From IMG/VR virus record IMGVR_UViG_3300007644_000002, positions 18,715-82,714 of that record: a stretch of 64,000 nucleotides of DNA, one strand, 5' to 3'. The notes below the pieces were generated by a model. The model was not told the DNA's origin, ran no database searches, and saw only the letters and a list, made by a program, of their open reading frames with translations. The stretch is from a virus. Both the position numbers and the translations under genes were made by a program. Positions 51,898 through 61,104 of this stretch are shown here, piece by piece. Position 1 is the stretch's first letter. Each line of letters begins with the position of its first letter.

Positions 51898-52182
51898 CTA
51901 TATCTTGTAAGCAAGATAACCGATTGTAGATGCTGCGGATAGATTAGTAATAGTAAAAGTTCCGGCAGATATATTTTTTTCAACAGAGTGAGAGAACTCT
52001 GCATATGGAGCAGTTCCGCATAATGTATACGCATAACGTAAGCCTGGAGCGTCTATAGTTATAGATTCTCCATTATTTAAATACACACTACCTGAAGTAA
52101 TAACACGGACGAACGTGTCCATCTGGTCAGCATCAAATGATAGATAACCGCCTGCGGTATAACATTTTAAACCGTAACTCAT
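51898..52182 (-). CDS. Small predicted virion structural protein
   Basis: A 94-residue protein that looks like a shortened relative of its downstream neighbour (both open M-[A/S]-Y-G-L and continue with a D-rich strand). Hydrophobic strands alternate with Gly/Ser turns. Probably a tail component; possibly a duplicated domain. Confidence 0.55.
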   Translation of the reverse strand: MSYGLKCYTAGGYLSFDADQMDTFVRVITSGSVYLNNGESITIDAPGLRYAYTLCGTAPYAEFSHSVEKNISAGTFTITNLSAASTIGYLAYKI

Positions 52183-52184
52183 CC

Positions 52185-53093
52185 CTACAACTCCATAACA
52201 GGTACCCTACTAGAGTGTAACCTGTTTTCGTTTTTTAATTTTGTTATTTCTTTCGCAAGTTCTTTCATCCAGTTTAAAAAACCTAGACCATTATTCTTTG
52301 CGCTTTCTACTGTGGCAATTCCAGACAATCTTGAATCATACATGTATGTCGGTTTTGTCTCGTCATGAACCACCATAGTCAACTCACCCTTTTCGTGAGC
52401 ATCTTTTAATTCTAAGTATTGGAGAGTATCCTCACCAACCACTAAATTCTTAAACCTATATGGAATAACCTTTCTAGACATAAATGTTATTCGTGTAGCA
52501 ATAGCATCCATACCCATTCCGTATTCTAAGTCCTTGATATATGATTGAAACGCTCGAATCTCCAAATCTGGAGTATCCATCCCATTTCTTAACATCAAGT
52601 CTACTACCATCTCTCCCTTACCTAGTTCACTCCAGTCAGATACTTCGGCGAACTGTCCATATTTAGACGTGAGTTCTTTGGGGTTGAGACTCAATCTACT
52701 GTCATCTAACGCCCTAGCTATGGAATTTTTATCTCCGAATCCTATAGAGAGAGCATTACTTAACGCTAATACGTCAGGTGCGTCATCTCTATTCAACAAC
52801 TCAGTATAACACCTTACACCCCTTCGTGTCAAGTAGTCATCACCATCAACTAATACCGCATAAGGAACTCCGTCTTTTTCGAATATATCTAAAAAACTAT
52901 TCTTTCCAGTTGCGGCAGTACCATCACTCTCTGTTATCATGTGACGGATATTGTTATCTTCGCAGTACGACTTTGCTTGTTCTGAAAACGTACTGTCTAA
53001 CGTATTAATTATTACTGTAGTATTGTCTTTAGGTAACGTATCAAATTGTCTAGCTAAAGAATACAAATTATGACTTGACAAAACATAAAACAT
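52185..53093 (-). CDS. Glycosyltransferase (family 2-like)
   Basis: A 302-residue GT-A protein with the DGDDYL motif (83-88) preceded by ATGKNSFLDIF, the same arrangement seen in the glycosyltransferase at 61105 (KGKNACLDVF ... DGDDFL), so the two are probably paralogues. The N-terminal region holds a Rossmann-like start. Acceptor unknown. Its first codons overlap the plus-strand promoter at 53075-53103. Confidence 0.75.
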   Translation of the reverse strand: MFYVLSSHNLYSLARQFDTLPKDNTTVIINTLDSTFSEQAKSYCEDNNIRHMITESDGTAATGKNSFLDIFEKDGVPYAVLVDGDDYLTRRGVRCYTELLNRDDAPDVLALSNALSIGFGDKNSIARALDDSRLSLNPKELTSKYGQFAEVSDWSELGKGEMVVDLMLRNGMDTPDLEIRAFQSYIKDLEYGMGMDAIATRITFMSRKVIPYRFKNLVVGEDTLQYLELKDAHEKGELTMVVHDETKPTYMYDSRLSGIATVESAKNNGLGFLNWMKELAKEITKLKNENRLHSSRVPVMEL

Positions 53094-53103
53094 CGTGTAT
53101 AAT
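53075..53103 (+). promoter_or_regulatory. Perfect sigma-70-type promoter on the plus strand (copy B)
   Basis: TTGACA at 53075-53080, 17-base spacer, TATAAT at 53098-53103. Its core and first 13 downstream bases are identical to copy A at 13121-13142. It overlaps the first codons of the minus-strand glycosyltransferase and would transcribe antisense through 53131-54558. Confidence 0.75.
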
Positions 53104-53130
53104 CTACTTGTTGTCCAGAGGGATAATATA

Positions 53131-54558
53131 CTAGCCTAAGAATCCCATTATAACTCTCCTTGTGTTATTACCATCATAGATGCTGATAACGTTATTAGTG
53201 AGTTCCATTCTTTCACCAGTTTGGCTAGTACCTATATCTAGTGATCCTGTAACTTTGGCATTCGATAATAATACTTCATTACCATCAATCGTGAATGGTT
53301 GAACTTCATTGTTATTTGCGTTAACAAATCTGAAAGTGTCAGCAGTAAGTGTGAAGTCAGCAGTTGCGCCATCATTTCCAAACTTAATACCCGCAACTCG
53401 TGGATTAGCTTCTGTTCCCGCAAGAAGGTCTAGTGTCCACAATGCGGTAGTAGTACCAGCACTATCAACAAACGCAGAGAACTCTTGTCTTACTGCGGCA
53501 ATATCAGAATCAATCGCGGCATTTAAGTCTGTTATCAGTTCTGATCGAACCGAAGTCACACGGTCGTCTACTGTCTCAATCTGAGTAACAAGATCACTAG
53601 TTGCTTGAGCAACCGCAGTTGTTGTGATATTACCTTGTAAATCTCTAATGAAAACAGCATTGTCTAGTTGTAGAGTTTTTGCTGAAAGCGATGTAACCTG
53701 ACCACCATTATATGATACAGAAGTCGCGAGAAGTTCTCGTGCGTCAGTCTCCGCATCTATTCTAGCACCAAGATCAGAATCTAATATAATTAAGTCGGTT
53801 TGTAACTCAACGACCTTACCCGCTTCAACAACTAACTTGTCACTGTCCGCATCAAGTCGAGCATATAAATCCTCAAGACCTGCTGCCAATGCTGCTTCAA
53901 TTTGTTCTGGGGTAAACTCAATACCACCGGCAATAAACTGATCCAAAGTTAGACCAATTGAATCCAATCTCGATATAGTGGTAACAATACCATCACTGTT
54001 CACGTCGGTACGTGTTGTTAACTGACTTATACCTGAAGTGTTTAACTGAATTAAGTCGCCAAGGTCACTGTTAGCTAAAAGTAAACTGGATTCCACTGAG
54101 TCGATAGCACCAGCAAGAATATGTATCTCATCACTGTTCGCATTGACTCTTGATATGAGAGTATTGGTGGCATTCGCAATTGCGTCCGCAAGTAGGTCAG
54201 AGTCCACACCATCCAGAACCAAGTTTTCGATGGATGCGTTAGTCTCCGTGATAGCTTGCGATAAACTAGTTATCCCATCACTATTAACATCAACTCGTGA
54301 TGTCAACTGAAGTAGTCCACTTGCGTTCGCTGCGATATCAGAATCCAGATAACTTACATCAACGCTAAGGTCGAACTGGTCTAGATATTCTTGGTTAATG
54401 ACCGATAGAAAGTAATCTGAGTCAAGGATACCATTAACAATAGTAGTGAGCTCATTAACATCAATAGAGCTACTATCTACTAACTGAAAGTTGTCATTAA
54501 TTTTTAAAATCGCAGCGTTAATATTATCTGCTAGATTAATTAACTGTATATTACTCAT
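53131..54558 (-). CDS. Tail tip/fibre protein with DUF1983-like C-terminus
   Basis: A 475-residue protein. Residues about 1-300 are heptad-rich (LAD-N-NAAILKINDNFQLVDSS; long Ser/Asp/Leu helices), a trimeric shaft. The end (about 370-475) has GTEANPRVAGIKFGNDG, ADTFRFVNANNNEVQPFTIDGNEVLLSNAKV and a final RRVIMGFLG, matching the C-terminal DUF1983-type domain of lambda J-like host-specificity proteins. It is likely at the distal end of the tail. Overlaps the 79-residue gene by 8 bases. Confidence 0.75.
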   Translation of the reverse strand: MSNIQLINLADNINAAILKINDNFQLVDSSSIDVNELTTIVNGILDSDYFLSVINQEYLDQFDLSVDVSYLDSDIAANASGLLQLTSRVDVNSDGITSLSQAITETNASIENLVLDGVDSDLLADAIANATNTLISRVNANSDEIHILAGAIDSVESSLLLANSDLGDLIQLNTSGISQLTTRTDVNSDGIVTTISRLDSIGLTLDQFIAGGIEFTPEQIEAALAAGLEDLYARLDADSDKLVVEAGKVVELQTDLIILDSDLGARIDAETDARELLATSVSYNGGQVTSLSAKTLQLDNAVFIRDLQGNITTTAVAQATSDLVTQIETVDDRVTSVRSELITDLNAAIDSDIAAVRQEFSAFVDSAGTTTALWTLDLLAGTEANPRVAGIKFGNDGATADFTLTADTFRFVNANNNEVQPFTIDGNEVLLSNAKVTGSLDIGTSQTGERMELTNNVISIYDGNNTRRVIMGFLG

Positions 54559-54790
54559 TGGTTGCCTTACCCTCTATTAGTCGAAAAAGTAATTCTTTTA
54601 TTTCTGACACATCTTGCTTTAAACCCACAACTTCTTTTGAAAGCGTGTTGATAGTGTCATCCTTTTCTTTTATTACTTTTTGCTGTGCCCTTGCTCTGGT
54701 TATTTCGGTTCTGTTTGTATTTAGGATGGCCCCTGATCGACCATCCTTTACTAAGTTATTATACCCTTCAACCCGCAAACGTTGCGACAT
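54551..54790 (-). CDS. Small coiled-coil virion-associated protein
   Basis: A 79-residue protein. A globular start (MSQRLRVEGYNNLVKDGRSGAILN) is followed by a coiled coil (about 40-72, KEKDDTINTLSKEVVGLKQDVSEIKELL). Such proteins sit between the large DUF4815 protein and tip genes in marine T4-like phages; function unknown. Overlaps both neighbours. Confidence 0.6.
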   Translation of the reverse strand: MSQRLRVEGYNNLVKDGRSGAILNTNRTEITRARAQQKVIKEKDDTINTLSKEVVGLKQDVSEIKELLFRLIEGKATNE

Positions 54791-57700
54791 TATATTACCA
54801 ACGCAATAGCGCGAAGGTCGGTTATCGTCGGTGATTTAGATGAGTTCGTTGCTGACATAACAATCTTGATCTGGAAGACGTTAAACGCATCAGCTTCTAC
54901 GGTGTACTCATAATCACGATATGTTTCTGGGTCATCATCAGTAGGTAGAGGTGAATCTATAGTCACCTGATTCCAACCAATAACCGGAACACCTTCGCCA
55001 TCAACTTCGTACATCGCGTCTTCGGTTAATGAAGTTCTGACATATACATCAAACTCCACACCAACATCACGATGCGCAGCGAATATGATTTTAAGCCCCA
55101 CCGAAGATTCATCAACCGCAACTGGTTTGGTGATGTGTTGAGCAGCGTCCGATCCGTCAATAACATTCTCTAATGTAATCAATGATACACGTTGTAAGTC
55201 TACGACTGGAGACACTTTAGAGTCACCAGTAGTTAGGTTTAGCGTGAGAGATAACGTATCCGCAGCATTCGCTTGTGTTGCTATGACCGCCGGATAATCG
55301 TTCACGTTCAATTCGTTCAACACCACTTGATGAGACTTAGTAGTATAGTCTAGTTTCTGTGGTCTAGTTGTACGAGTGGTACCATAAGAATCTCCTAATG
55401 TTTTTTCAATAGTAGAATCAATTGAAGTCATGTTAGGGATGAGAGTCTGTACCTGTGGTATAAACTGGTCGAACATTACCTGTTGGGACGCAACAACATT
55501 AGAACCACCGCCTACCGCAGACGCAGTCGCAGCGACACCCGTGTTGATAGTGTAACCTGCCCAAGTAGGATTGATTACATTGTGGTATCCATTAATTGAA
55601 TCAGCAATAACACCACCTACCGCACTCGCTACACCTGAAATCAGCACACCGTCATTATTAGAGAATCCGTGTCCTTCGTGATGTACGAATACAATTGAAG
55701 ACCCTAGGGTAGTTTCGAATGGATTAATGTCCAATGTAACTTTAGGTAGTTCACTATTCTTCAGTTCCAGTACACCGGCACTTTCAAAGTCCGCACGGTA
55801 TAAGTTAAACATCAAATCTTTAGTCTGATCGGGAGTCCAAGTAGAACCGTTCTGCGACAAGAACAACGAACCTAATGTAGGCTGACGTGATACTCGTGCT
55901 GAACGACTTTGCCCGACGACATATTCGTATGTTTGCGCAGTGTATACATTGTATTCTACTGACTCCGCAAGAAGTACTAAAGCATACTCTTCGCCAGAAG
56001 TCAAGTAAATTGGTTCATCGAACTCAATAGTAGTTTTCCCTGCTACAACATCTGACATCTCAGTTGTGTTATCAAAAGGAACAACATTAATATTCGAAGG
56101 ATTGATAAACTTAACAGAGCCTGGGACAATACGTGAAGTAGGAACGCCGTTCTCTACTGGACGAATTTGTACTTGCATTGGAATAACAGAGTCCTTACTC
56201 TCTACAAATATGTCTACCTTAGTAATAAAGAGTCCGTTTGGATTCTCTACTTGGTCTACAATAAATGTCTGTGCGAGAGGATCTCTCCAATAAGTAGTCT
56301 CTATAAGTCGAGTACTACGTACAGTTCTCTGTACTGTTTCTAAAGTACCGACTGCCGTGTACCCTGCGCGACTTACCGCAGTTGCTACTGACTCATCTGA
56401 GTTGTTGACATCTAACAATTTAAATTCTTGTCTTCCTGTACGGAAATTAATTGTCGGAGTATTAGGTAAGAAGAAACTGCCCGCTAACTCACCTTCTGAG
56501 TTTGTAGTAAGAATAGACTTACCACCTAGAGCAGTAGGGTATTCGGTCGCACTAATGTACTCACTACCATATTCTGTAGGATCGTCCGAGAAGTTAGTGA
56601 ATGTTGGTTCTTGACGAACCCAATCGTTAACAACTTTGTTTCCAAATACTGGATACATTTGAGTGTTAGGACGTAAACCTTGAACTCGGAAGTTAATCTT
56701 ACGTGAACGCATGAACGGAATAATTTCGATGTTCATTACGCGTCGACCAATATACTCAGTAATAGTTCTAGATGTTGTCGAAGACTGTACTCTGAACCGA
56801 CGACGAGTGAAGAACGAAGGGAGATACGTGTTAATCCGACGAACTACTCGCTGCATAATGTCTGGTAAGAACTTAGTCTCGACCCACTCATCCGTTGATG
56901 GTGATAGAACCAAGTGACCGTTTTGAGTGATTACCGCAAACGGGTTAATATTCATTATACCAGTAGCCAACTCTTGACTAATCATAGCAACGTCAGTAAA
57001 CGGTAGTGTTACAATGTCACCTTTTCTAGTGATAGTGTTAGTCAAGTCGGTTGCGTCGTACTTTAAACGTACTGCTTGTTCACGGAATGATGCCCCCATC
57101 AATCCTTCAGGATCTACCGATGCTCGGTAGTCTGGATGTTCTATATCAGAGTAATCGAATGTATTAAAGTTGTCCGCAATAAACCCTGCTTTGGTTCTAT
57201 TAAGACCCTGCGCATCAAGTACATCCAGAGAGTTTGTGTTGCTCTCTAGGAAACTCAGAGAGGTGATTTCATAAAGGTTCTCTATACCTTCTTCAAGTTT
57301 ACCGATGTCTTTCATCGTATAACGCTTGTTAGAAATCTTTGTTGTGATTACATCACTAGTTTGGTGACTATATGCCCCCAATTCAACCTTAAATAATGGT
57401 AGCGCACCTACTGGAACGATAGGTTCTTTTGGTTGTTCTGACGCCTGACCACTAATAACCTGAAGTTCCCCGAATCCAATATCTCCTCGACTATCAGTCG
57501 CATTTACGACCAACATATCGATACGTGGACTGTAATATGAAACTGAAGGCACTGTTATAGAAGACGCATTCTGTGGTAAAGGTGTTACTGTAAATGTGCT
57601 GGAAGTAGCGACCGATGGTCTAAAGTCTAAACTATCACCTAGTTTTACTACAGAACCATTGGTTAGCGTATGTGATGGAATATCTTGAATATCCATACCA

Positions 57701-59703
57701 GTGTAAGATTTAGCACAAAAGAAACCACCCGATGAGCTAGAGTGTTGGAAGTGTGAGAAGATTACTTGAATCTCTACATTAACACCAGTCGGGGTTGAGT
57801 AGCCAGGCTTAACATACAATCGTGTCATGTCATAGTAGTTATCACGTTGTCCACCATCGAAGTCAACTTGATATGTGATATCATCAGCATCTTCCCAAGC
57901 GGTACTATTAGATGATCTTACCTTAACAGATTCTAAAGATACCCCGTCAATTACACCTAGGTCTATAGGTCGTATTGCCCAAGACGCGTCTGGTCGAGTC
58001 GCTACGACTGTTAGAGACTGTAATGATTTAGTTCTAGGCGCTGCGGTTATCTCTTCATAACTAATTATATCATACGAAGTACTTGGTGTCAATCCAGTAA
58101 TATTATTACTTTCAATAACAACATCAGTACGAACAGGGCCATTAGTCTCCGCAATCAACCACTGACTGAACTCGACACTGTTCGCTGGCATGGAAATAGT
58201 ACCACTGCCATTTGAAGTTAGTCTATAAAATTTCTGAGCAGTGTAAACGATATTTGAAATAGTATCAGGTTTAGCAGCAACACTAGGTAGAGGGAATAAT
58301 AGATTATTATCCGCAGTACCATAGACACCACTAAGATTTGAATTACTGGTCAATGGTATTTCATTACCACTAGATGCTTCTACTAAATGAGTTACATTAG
58401 AGAAGTTATATTGAATCTGCGTCGAAGGATTTTTATTCATTCTGATGTTGAATATATATGCGCGATATCCAACTTGGTCTAATTGTAATCCTCGTAGGTT
58501 AGCATAACCAAGAAGAATATTACCTTCGTCTCTGAGTTCTAATCGACCGAATGTGCTGATATCACCTAAACCCTGAGAACCAACGTCATCTAGGTCTACG
58601 TATATCCAGTTACCAAAAATAGCAGGAACGTTCTCATTAAGTTTTACGCGTAGAGCAGAGTCTCCAGTTGTTTTAGGTACCTGAAGAGTAGATGCGCCTA
58701 CGTCCAAACGATAACCGTCCACGTAAGCAATACCTTCTGACACATCTACATTAAAAGTATTGGCGTCTTTGTTTTCAAAGATTGCGGTAAAGTCTGCTAC
58801 TACGTAATCGCCCGACTCTTCTTTTGTGCGTTGTGCCAGTAAAGAGTTGATGCGGTTGTACGCATCAAAGGAATTAACTTCTCGTGTAATAACACCGTTA
58901 ACCACACGTGCGATAAATACGAAGTTTTCTTCTTCTAGTACTTTATCTCGTGTAGTAGGAATAAGTTTAATCTTGTAACGATCTGCGCCAGGAGCACTGA
59001 CATCGGGTAACTGTCCTTGGTTGTCAAAAAGACTATCATCTTCAGCTGAAGAAACGATAGACTGCTGGACTAGAAATCCTAGGTCTGCGGTTGGGGTTCC
59101 ACTATACTTGTCAATGAAAGCACTACCGCCTTCTACATAGACGAAGTGTCCCTGAACAAAGAAGTCTCCTTCCGCAAGATGTGCCTTAGTGGCCTTACCC
59201 GCGCATGGGTGTTCTGCTGTATTGCTAGCAACAACCATGTTGATTCCAGTAGTAGTACCATCAGAAAAACGCAAACTCTGTGATGCGAGAACACGTGGAG
59301 CAACAGAATCGTCAAGAACCTGTGCGTTCAAAGTGTCCGTGTATTTAACATACAGTGTTATTGGATCATTATTCTCACTGTCCACGATTTCTAAAACTGT
59401 GAATACTACAGAACCGTTGGTGACTTCCCTGCCGACGATATCAGTGTAGATGCTGGAGGGACTTAACCGGATATACTCTAATGAGTTATCAACAGTCGCG
59501 CCGCCTGGATTTACCATCGCACCTTCTTTGAAGATGTTTCTACCAAATCTAGCAATTTCTTCATGAATCATTCGTTGCGATTCGGTTAACTCACGTGCTT
59601 GAAGAGCACGTCCCGAGTTGAAAAGGACACGGTAGTATCCATCTTCTTTTTTATAGAAGTCTCGGTAAGTCTCTTTAAATGTTTGGTTTGTAAAATCTGC
59701 CAT
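54790..59703 (-). CDS. Very large baseplate/tail protein (DUF4815 type)
   Basis: A 1637-residue virion protein. The N-terminal domain (about 1-300) opens FKETYRDFYKKEDGYYRVLFNSGRALQARELTESQ, the hallmark of DUF4815 structural proteins of T4-like marine phages. The middle carries repeated beta domains; the C-terminal about 250 residues are beta-rich with Thr/Ser. It probably contributes to the baseplate periphery or fibre attachment, as baseplate gp8-type is encoded next door. No enzymatic motif seen. Confidence 0.85.
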   Translation of the reverse strand: MADFTNQTFKETYRDFYKKEDGYYRVLFNSGRALQARELTESQRMIHEEIARFGRNIFKEGAMVNPGGATVDNSLEYIRLSPSSIYTDIVGREVTNGSVVFTVLEIVDSENNDPITLYVKYTDTLNAQVLDDSVAPRVLASQSLRFSDGTTTGINMVVASNTAEHPCAGKATKAHLAEGDFFVQGHFVYVEGGSAFIDKYSGTPTADLGFLVQQSIVSSAEDDSLFDNQGQLPDVSAPGADRYKIKLIPTTRDKVLEEENFVFIARVVNGVITREVNSFDAYNRINSLLAQRTKEESGDYVVADFTAIFENKDANTFNVDVSEGIAYVDGYRLDVGASTLQVPKTTGDSALRVKLNENVPAIFGNWIYVDLDDVGSQGLGDISTFGRLELRDEGNILLGYANLRGLQLDQVGYRAYIFNIRMNKNPSTQIQYNFSNVTHLVEASSGNEIPLTSNSNLSGVYGTADNNLLFPLPSVAAKPDTISNIVYTAQKFYRLTSNGSGTISMPANSVEFSQWLIAETNGPVRTDVVIESNNITGLTPSTSYDIISYEEITAAPRTKSLQSLTVVATRPDASWAIRPIDLGVIDGVSLESVKVRSSNSTAWEDADDITYQVDFDGGQRDNYYDMTRLYVKPGYSTPTGVNVEIQVIFSHFQHSSSSGGFFCAKSYTGMDIQDIPSHTLTNGSVVKLGDSLDFRPSVATSSTFTVTPLPQNASSITVPSVSYYSPRIDMLVVNATDSRGDIGFGELQVISGQASEQPKEPIVPVGALPLFKVELGAYSHQTSDVITTKISNKRYTMKDIGKLEEGIENLYEITSLSFLESNTNSLDVLDAQGLNRTKAGFIADNFNTFDYSDIEHPDYRASVDPEGLMGASFREQAVRLKYDATDLTNTITRKGDIVTLPFTDVAMISQELATGIMNINPFAVITQNGHLVLSPSTDEWVETKFLPDIMQRVVRRINTYLPSFFTRRRFRVQSSTTSRTITEYIGRRVMNIEIIPFMRSRKINFRVQGLRPNTQMYPVFGNKVVNDWVRQEPTFTNFSDDPTEYGSEYISATEYPTALGGKSILTTNSEGELAGSFFLPNTPTINFRTGRQEFKLLDVNNSDESVATAVSRAGYTAVGTLETVQRTVRSTRLIETTYWRDPLAQTFIVDQVENPNGLFITKVDIFVESKDSVIPMQVQIRPVENGVPTSRIVPGSVKFINPSNINVVPFDNTTEMSDVVAGKTTIEFDEPIYLTSGEEYALVLLAESVEYNVYTAQTYEYVVGQSRSARVSRQPTLGSLFLSQNGSTWTPDQTKDLMFNLYRADFESAGVLELKNSELPKVTLDINPFETTLGSSIVFVHHEGHGFSNNDGVLISGVASAVGGVIADSINGYHNVINPTWAGYTINTGVAATASAVGGGSNVVASQQVMFDQFIPQVQTLIPNMTSIDSTIEKTLGDSYGTTRTTRPQKLDYTTKSHQVVLNELNVNDYPAVIATQANAADTLSLTLNLTTGDSKVSPVVDLQRVSLITLENVIDGSDAAQHITKPVAVDESSVGLKIIFAAHRDVGVEFDVYVRTSLTEDAMYEVDGEGVPVIGWNQVTIDSPLPTDDDPETYRDYEYTVEADAFNVFQIKIVMSATNSSKSPTITDLRAIALVI

Positions 59704-59711
59704 GATGAATC

Positions 59712-61058
59712 CTAAACGGTAATTACTATTTTAATGTCTTCTTGCTGTTCTTCATCGCGACGAATACGTGCGCGATTCTCTATGTATTTAACTACACCAG
59801 AAAACCTATCAATTTGACTTCCTTGTTGAACATAATCAATTTGACCAGTTAAGACTACACCAGCTTGAGTGACAGATTCGTTATCTTCAAAGGGTACAAA
59901 TCCAGTAGATTCGTTATGATGATAGTATACAATGTTATCTATAGATTCATCAACCCATGCCTTAGCACCAGATGTCGCACCGGTAATTATCTTTCCAGCT
60001 TCAAAAGGTGATGACGATACTAAATGTAAAGTAGACATTGTTCTTGCTGAAGTGCCAGCGAATAAATTGTTGTTAATGTCGATAGGGTCTTTGATAAGAC
60101 CAATCTGACGGAAAGAGTTTCCTACTACAAACGTTCCGCTGACCGAACCATCAGGTTTAATATTGGTCATTACTGAACTTGTTTTTAAATCGTCTACTGG
60201 ATTAAATCCTAGACCATTCCTTGTAGTAATTACTGTTCGGGTGACCACGTTTATACCATCACCGACAATTTTTACAGATGCGTGATTATAACCCTCACCG
60301 AAATTTGTCATAGCAATCTTAGTTATAACACCTTCAGGTGAGATTGAAGCAGTTGCGGTAGCACCAGTACCGTCACCATAGATGATTACGTCGGGGGCAC
60401 TGGTAAAACCAGAACCTCCTGCCGATACCTTAATACCAATAATCTGACCGCCTATGGCAGCTGCCTTAACATTAAACTGTAAGTCCTCTATTGAGTCTCC
60501 ACCAGCAAGACTGCTTTCTGCTTCTTGTACCGGAAGGTGATTCGATGATAAGAACTGGTAAATACGCTCTGGGGTAATGGAGTACAGGAATTTCCAAGTA
60601 TAACCGTCAGGTGTAGTGAAAGGTTGAGTATAGTCCGCGACATTCAGTAAACCATAGTTGGGTTCTACTGTCGACTGTCGTGATGAGCCATCTTCTAGTC
60701 TACCTTGTACCACACAAACGTATACTTCTTTGGCGTCATTCATGACATACCAAGGTGTCCAAGGTTCAACAATGTCAGACGCAATTGTGTCGTCCCAAGC
60801 AGAGTACACTGAACCGTAAGACCAGTTGACCCTTTTAGCGACAAAAGTAGCATCCTCAACCTTCTTAATTGATTGAAGATTGTTGCGAAACTCTCGCTCT
60901 TCTGCGGGACTATCTACCGGAGCAATTACCGTGTCTAGTTCGTTGAAGGTATCGCTTTTTCCGATACCAATGTAGTAGGTCGACTCACTACCTTTGATAT
61001 CAGTCAAAAGGTCGTTCGCCAAGTCTCTACTCATCGTCTGTCTTACTATAGCTGGCAT
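59712..61058 (-). CDS. 8: Baseplate wedge protein gp8-like
   Basis: A 448-residue homologue of T4 gp8 (334). The start (MPAIVRQTMSRDLANDLL), the FAPTPDGYTWKFLYSITPE-type segment (TTPDGYTWKFLYSI) and the C-terminal VKYIENRARI...EDIKIVITV mirror T4 gp8, whose end reads IYMENRPPI...INILFTF. Wedge gp8 dimers connect wedge proteins. The extra about 110 residues (about 200-300) form a Gly-rich beta domain. A late promoter precedes it. Confidence 0.82.
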   Translation of the reverse strand: MPAIVRQTMSRDLANDLLTDIKGSESTYYIGIGKSDTFNELDTVIAPVDSPAEEREFRNNLQSIKKVEDATFVAKRVNWSYGSVYSAWDDTIASDIVEPWTPWYVMNDAKEVYVCVVQGRLEDGSSRQSTVEPNYGLLNVADYTQPFTTPDGYTWKFLYSITPERIYQFLSSNHLPVQEAESSLAGGDSIEDLQFNVKAAAIGGQIIGIKVSAGGSGFTSAPDVIIYGDGTGATATASISPEGVITKIAMTNFGEGYNHASVKIVGDGINVVTRTVITTRNGLGFNPVDDLKTSSVMTNIKPDGSVSGTFVVGNSFRQIGLIKDPIDINNNLFAGTSARTMSTLHLVSSSPFEAGKIITGATSGAKAWVDESIDNIVYYHHNESTGFVPFEDNESVTQAGVVLTGQIDYVQQGSQIDRFSGVVKYIENRARIRRDEEQQEDIKIVITV

Positions 61059-61090
61059 TGTTATTCTTTCCTGTTAGAAATTATATTCTT

Positions 61091-61098
61091 TATTTATA
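61091..61098 (-). promoter_or_regulatory. T4-type late promoter (TATAAATA) for the baseplate unit
   Basis: Exact octamer on the minus strand, 33 bases before the gp8-like gene. Confidence 0.85.
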
Positions 61099-61104
61099 CG
61101 TATC

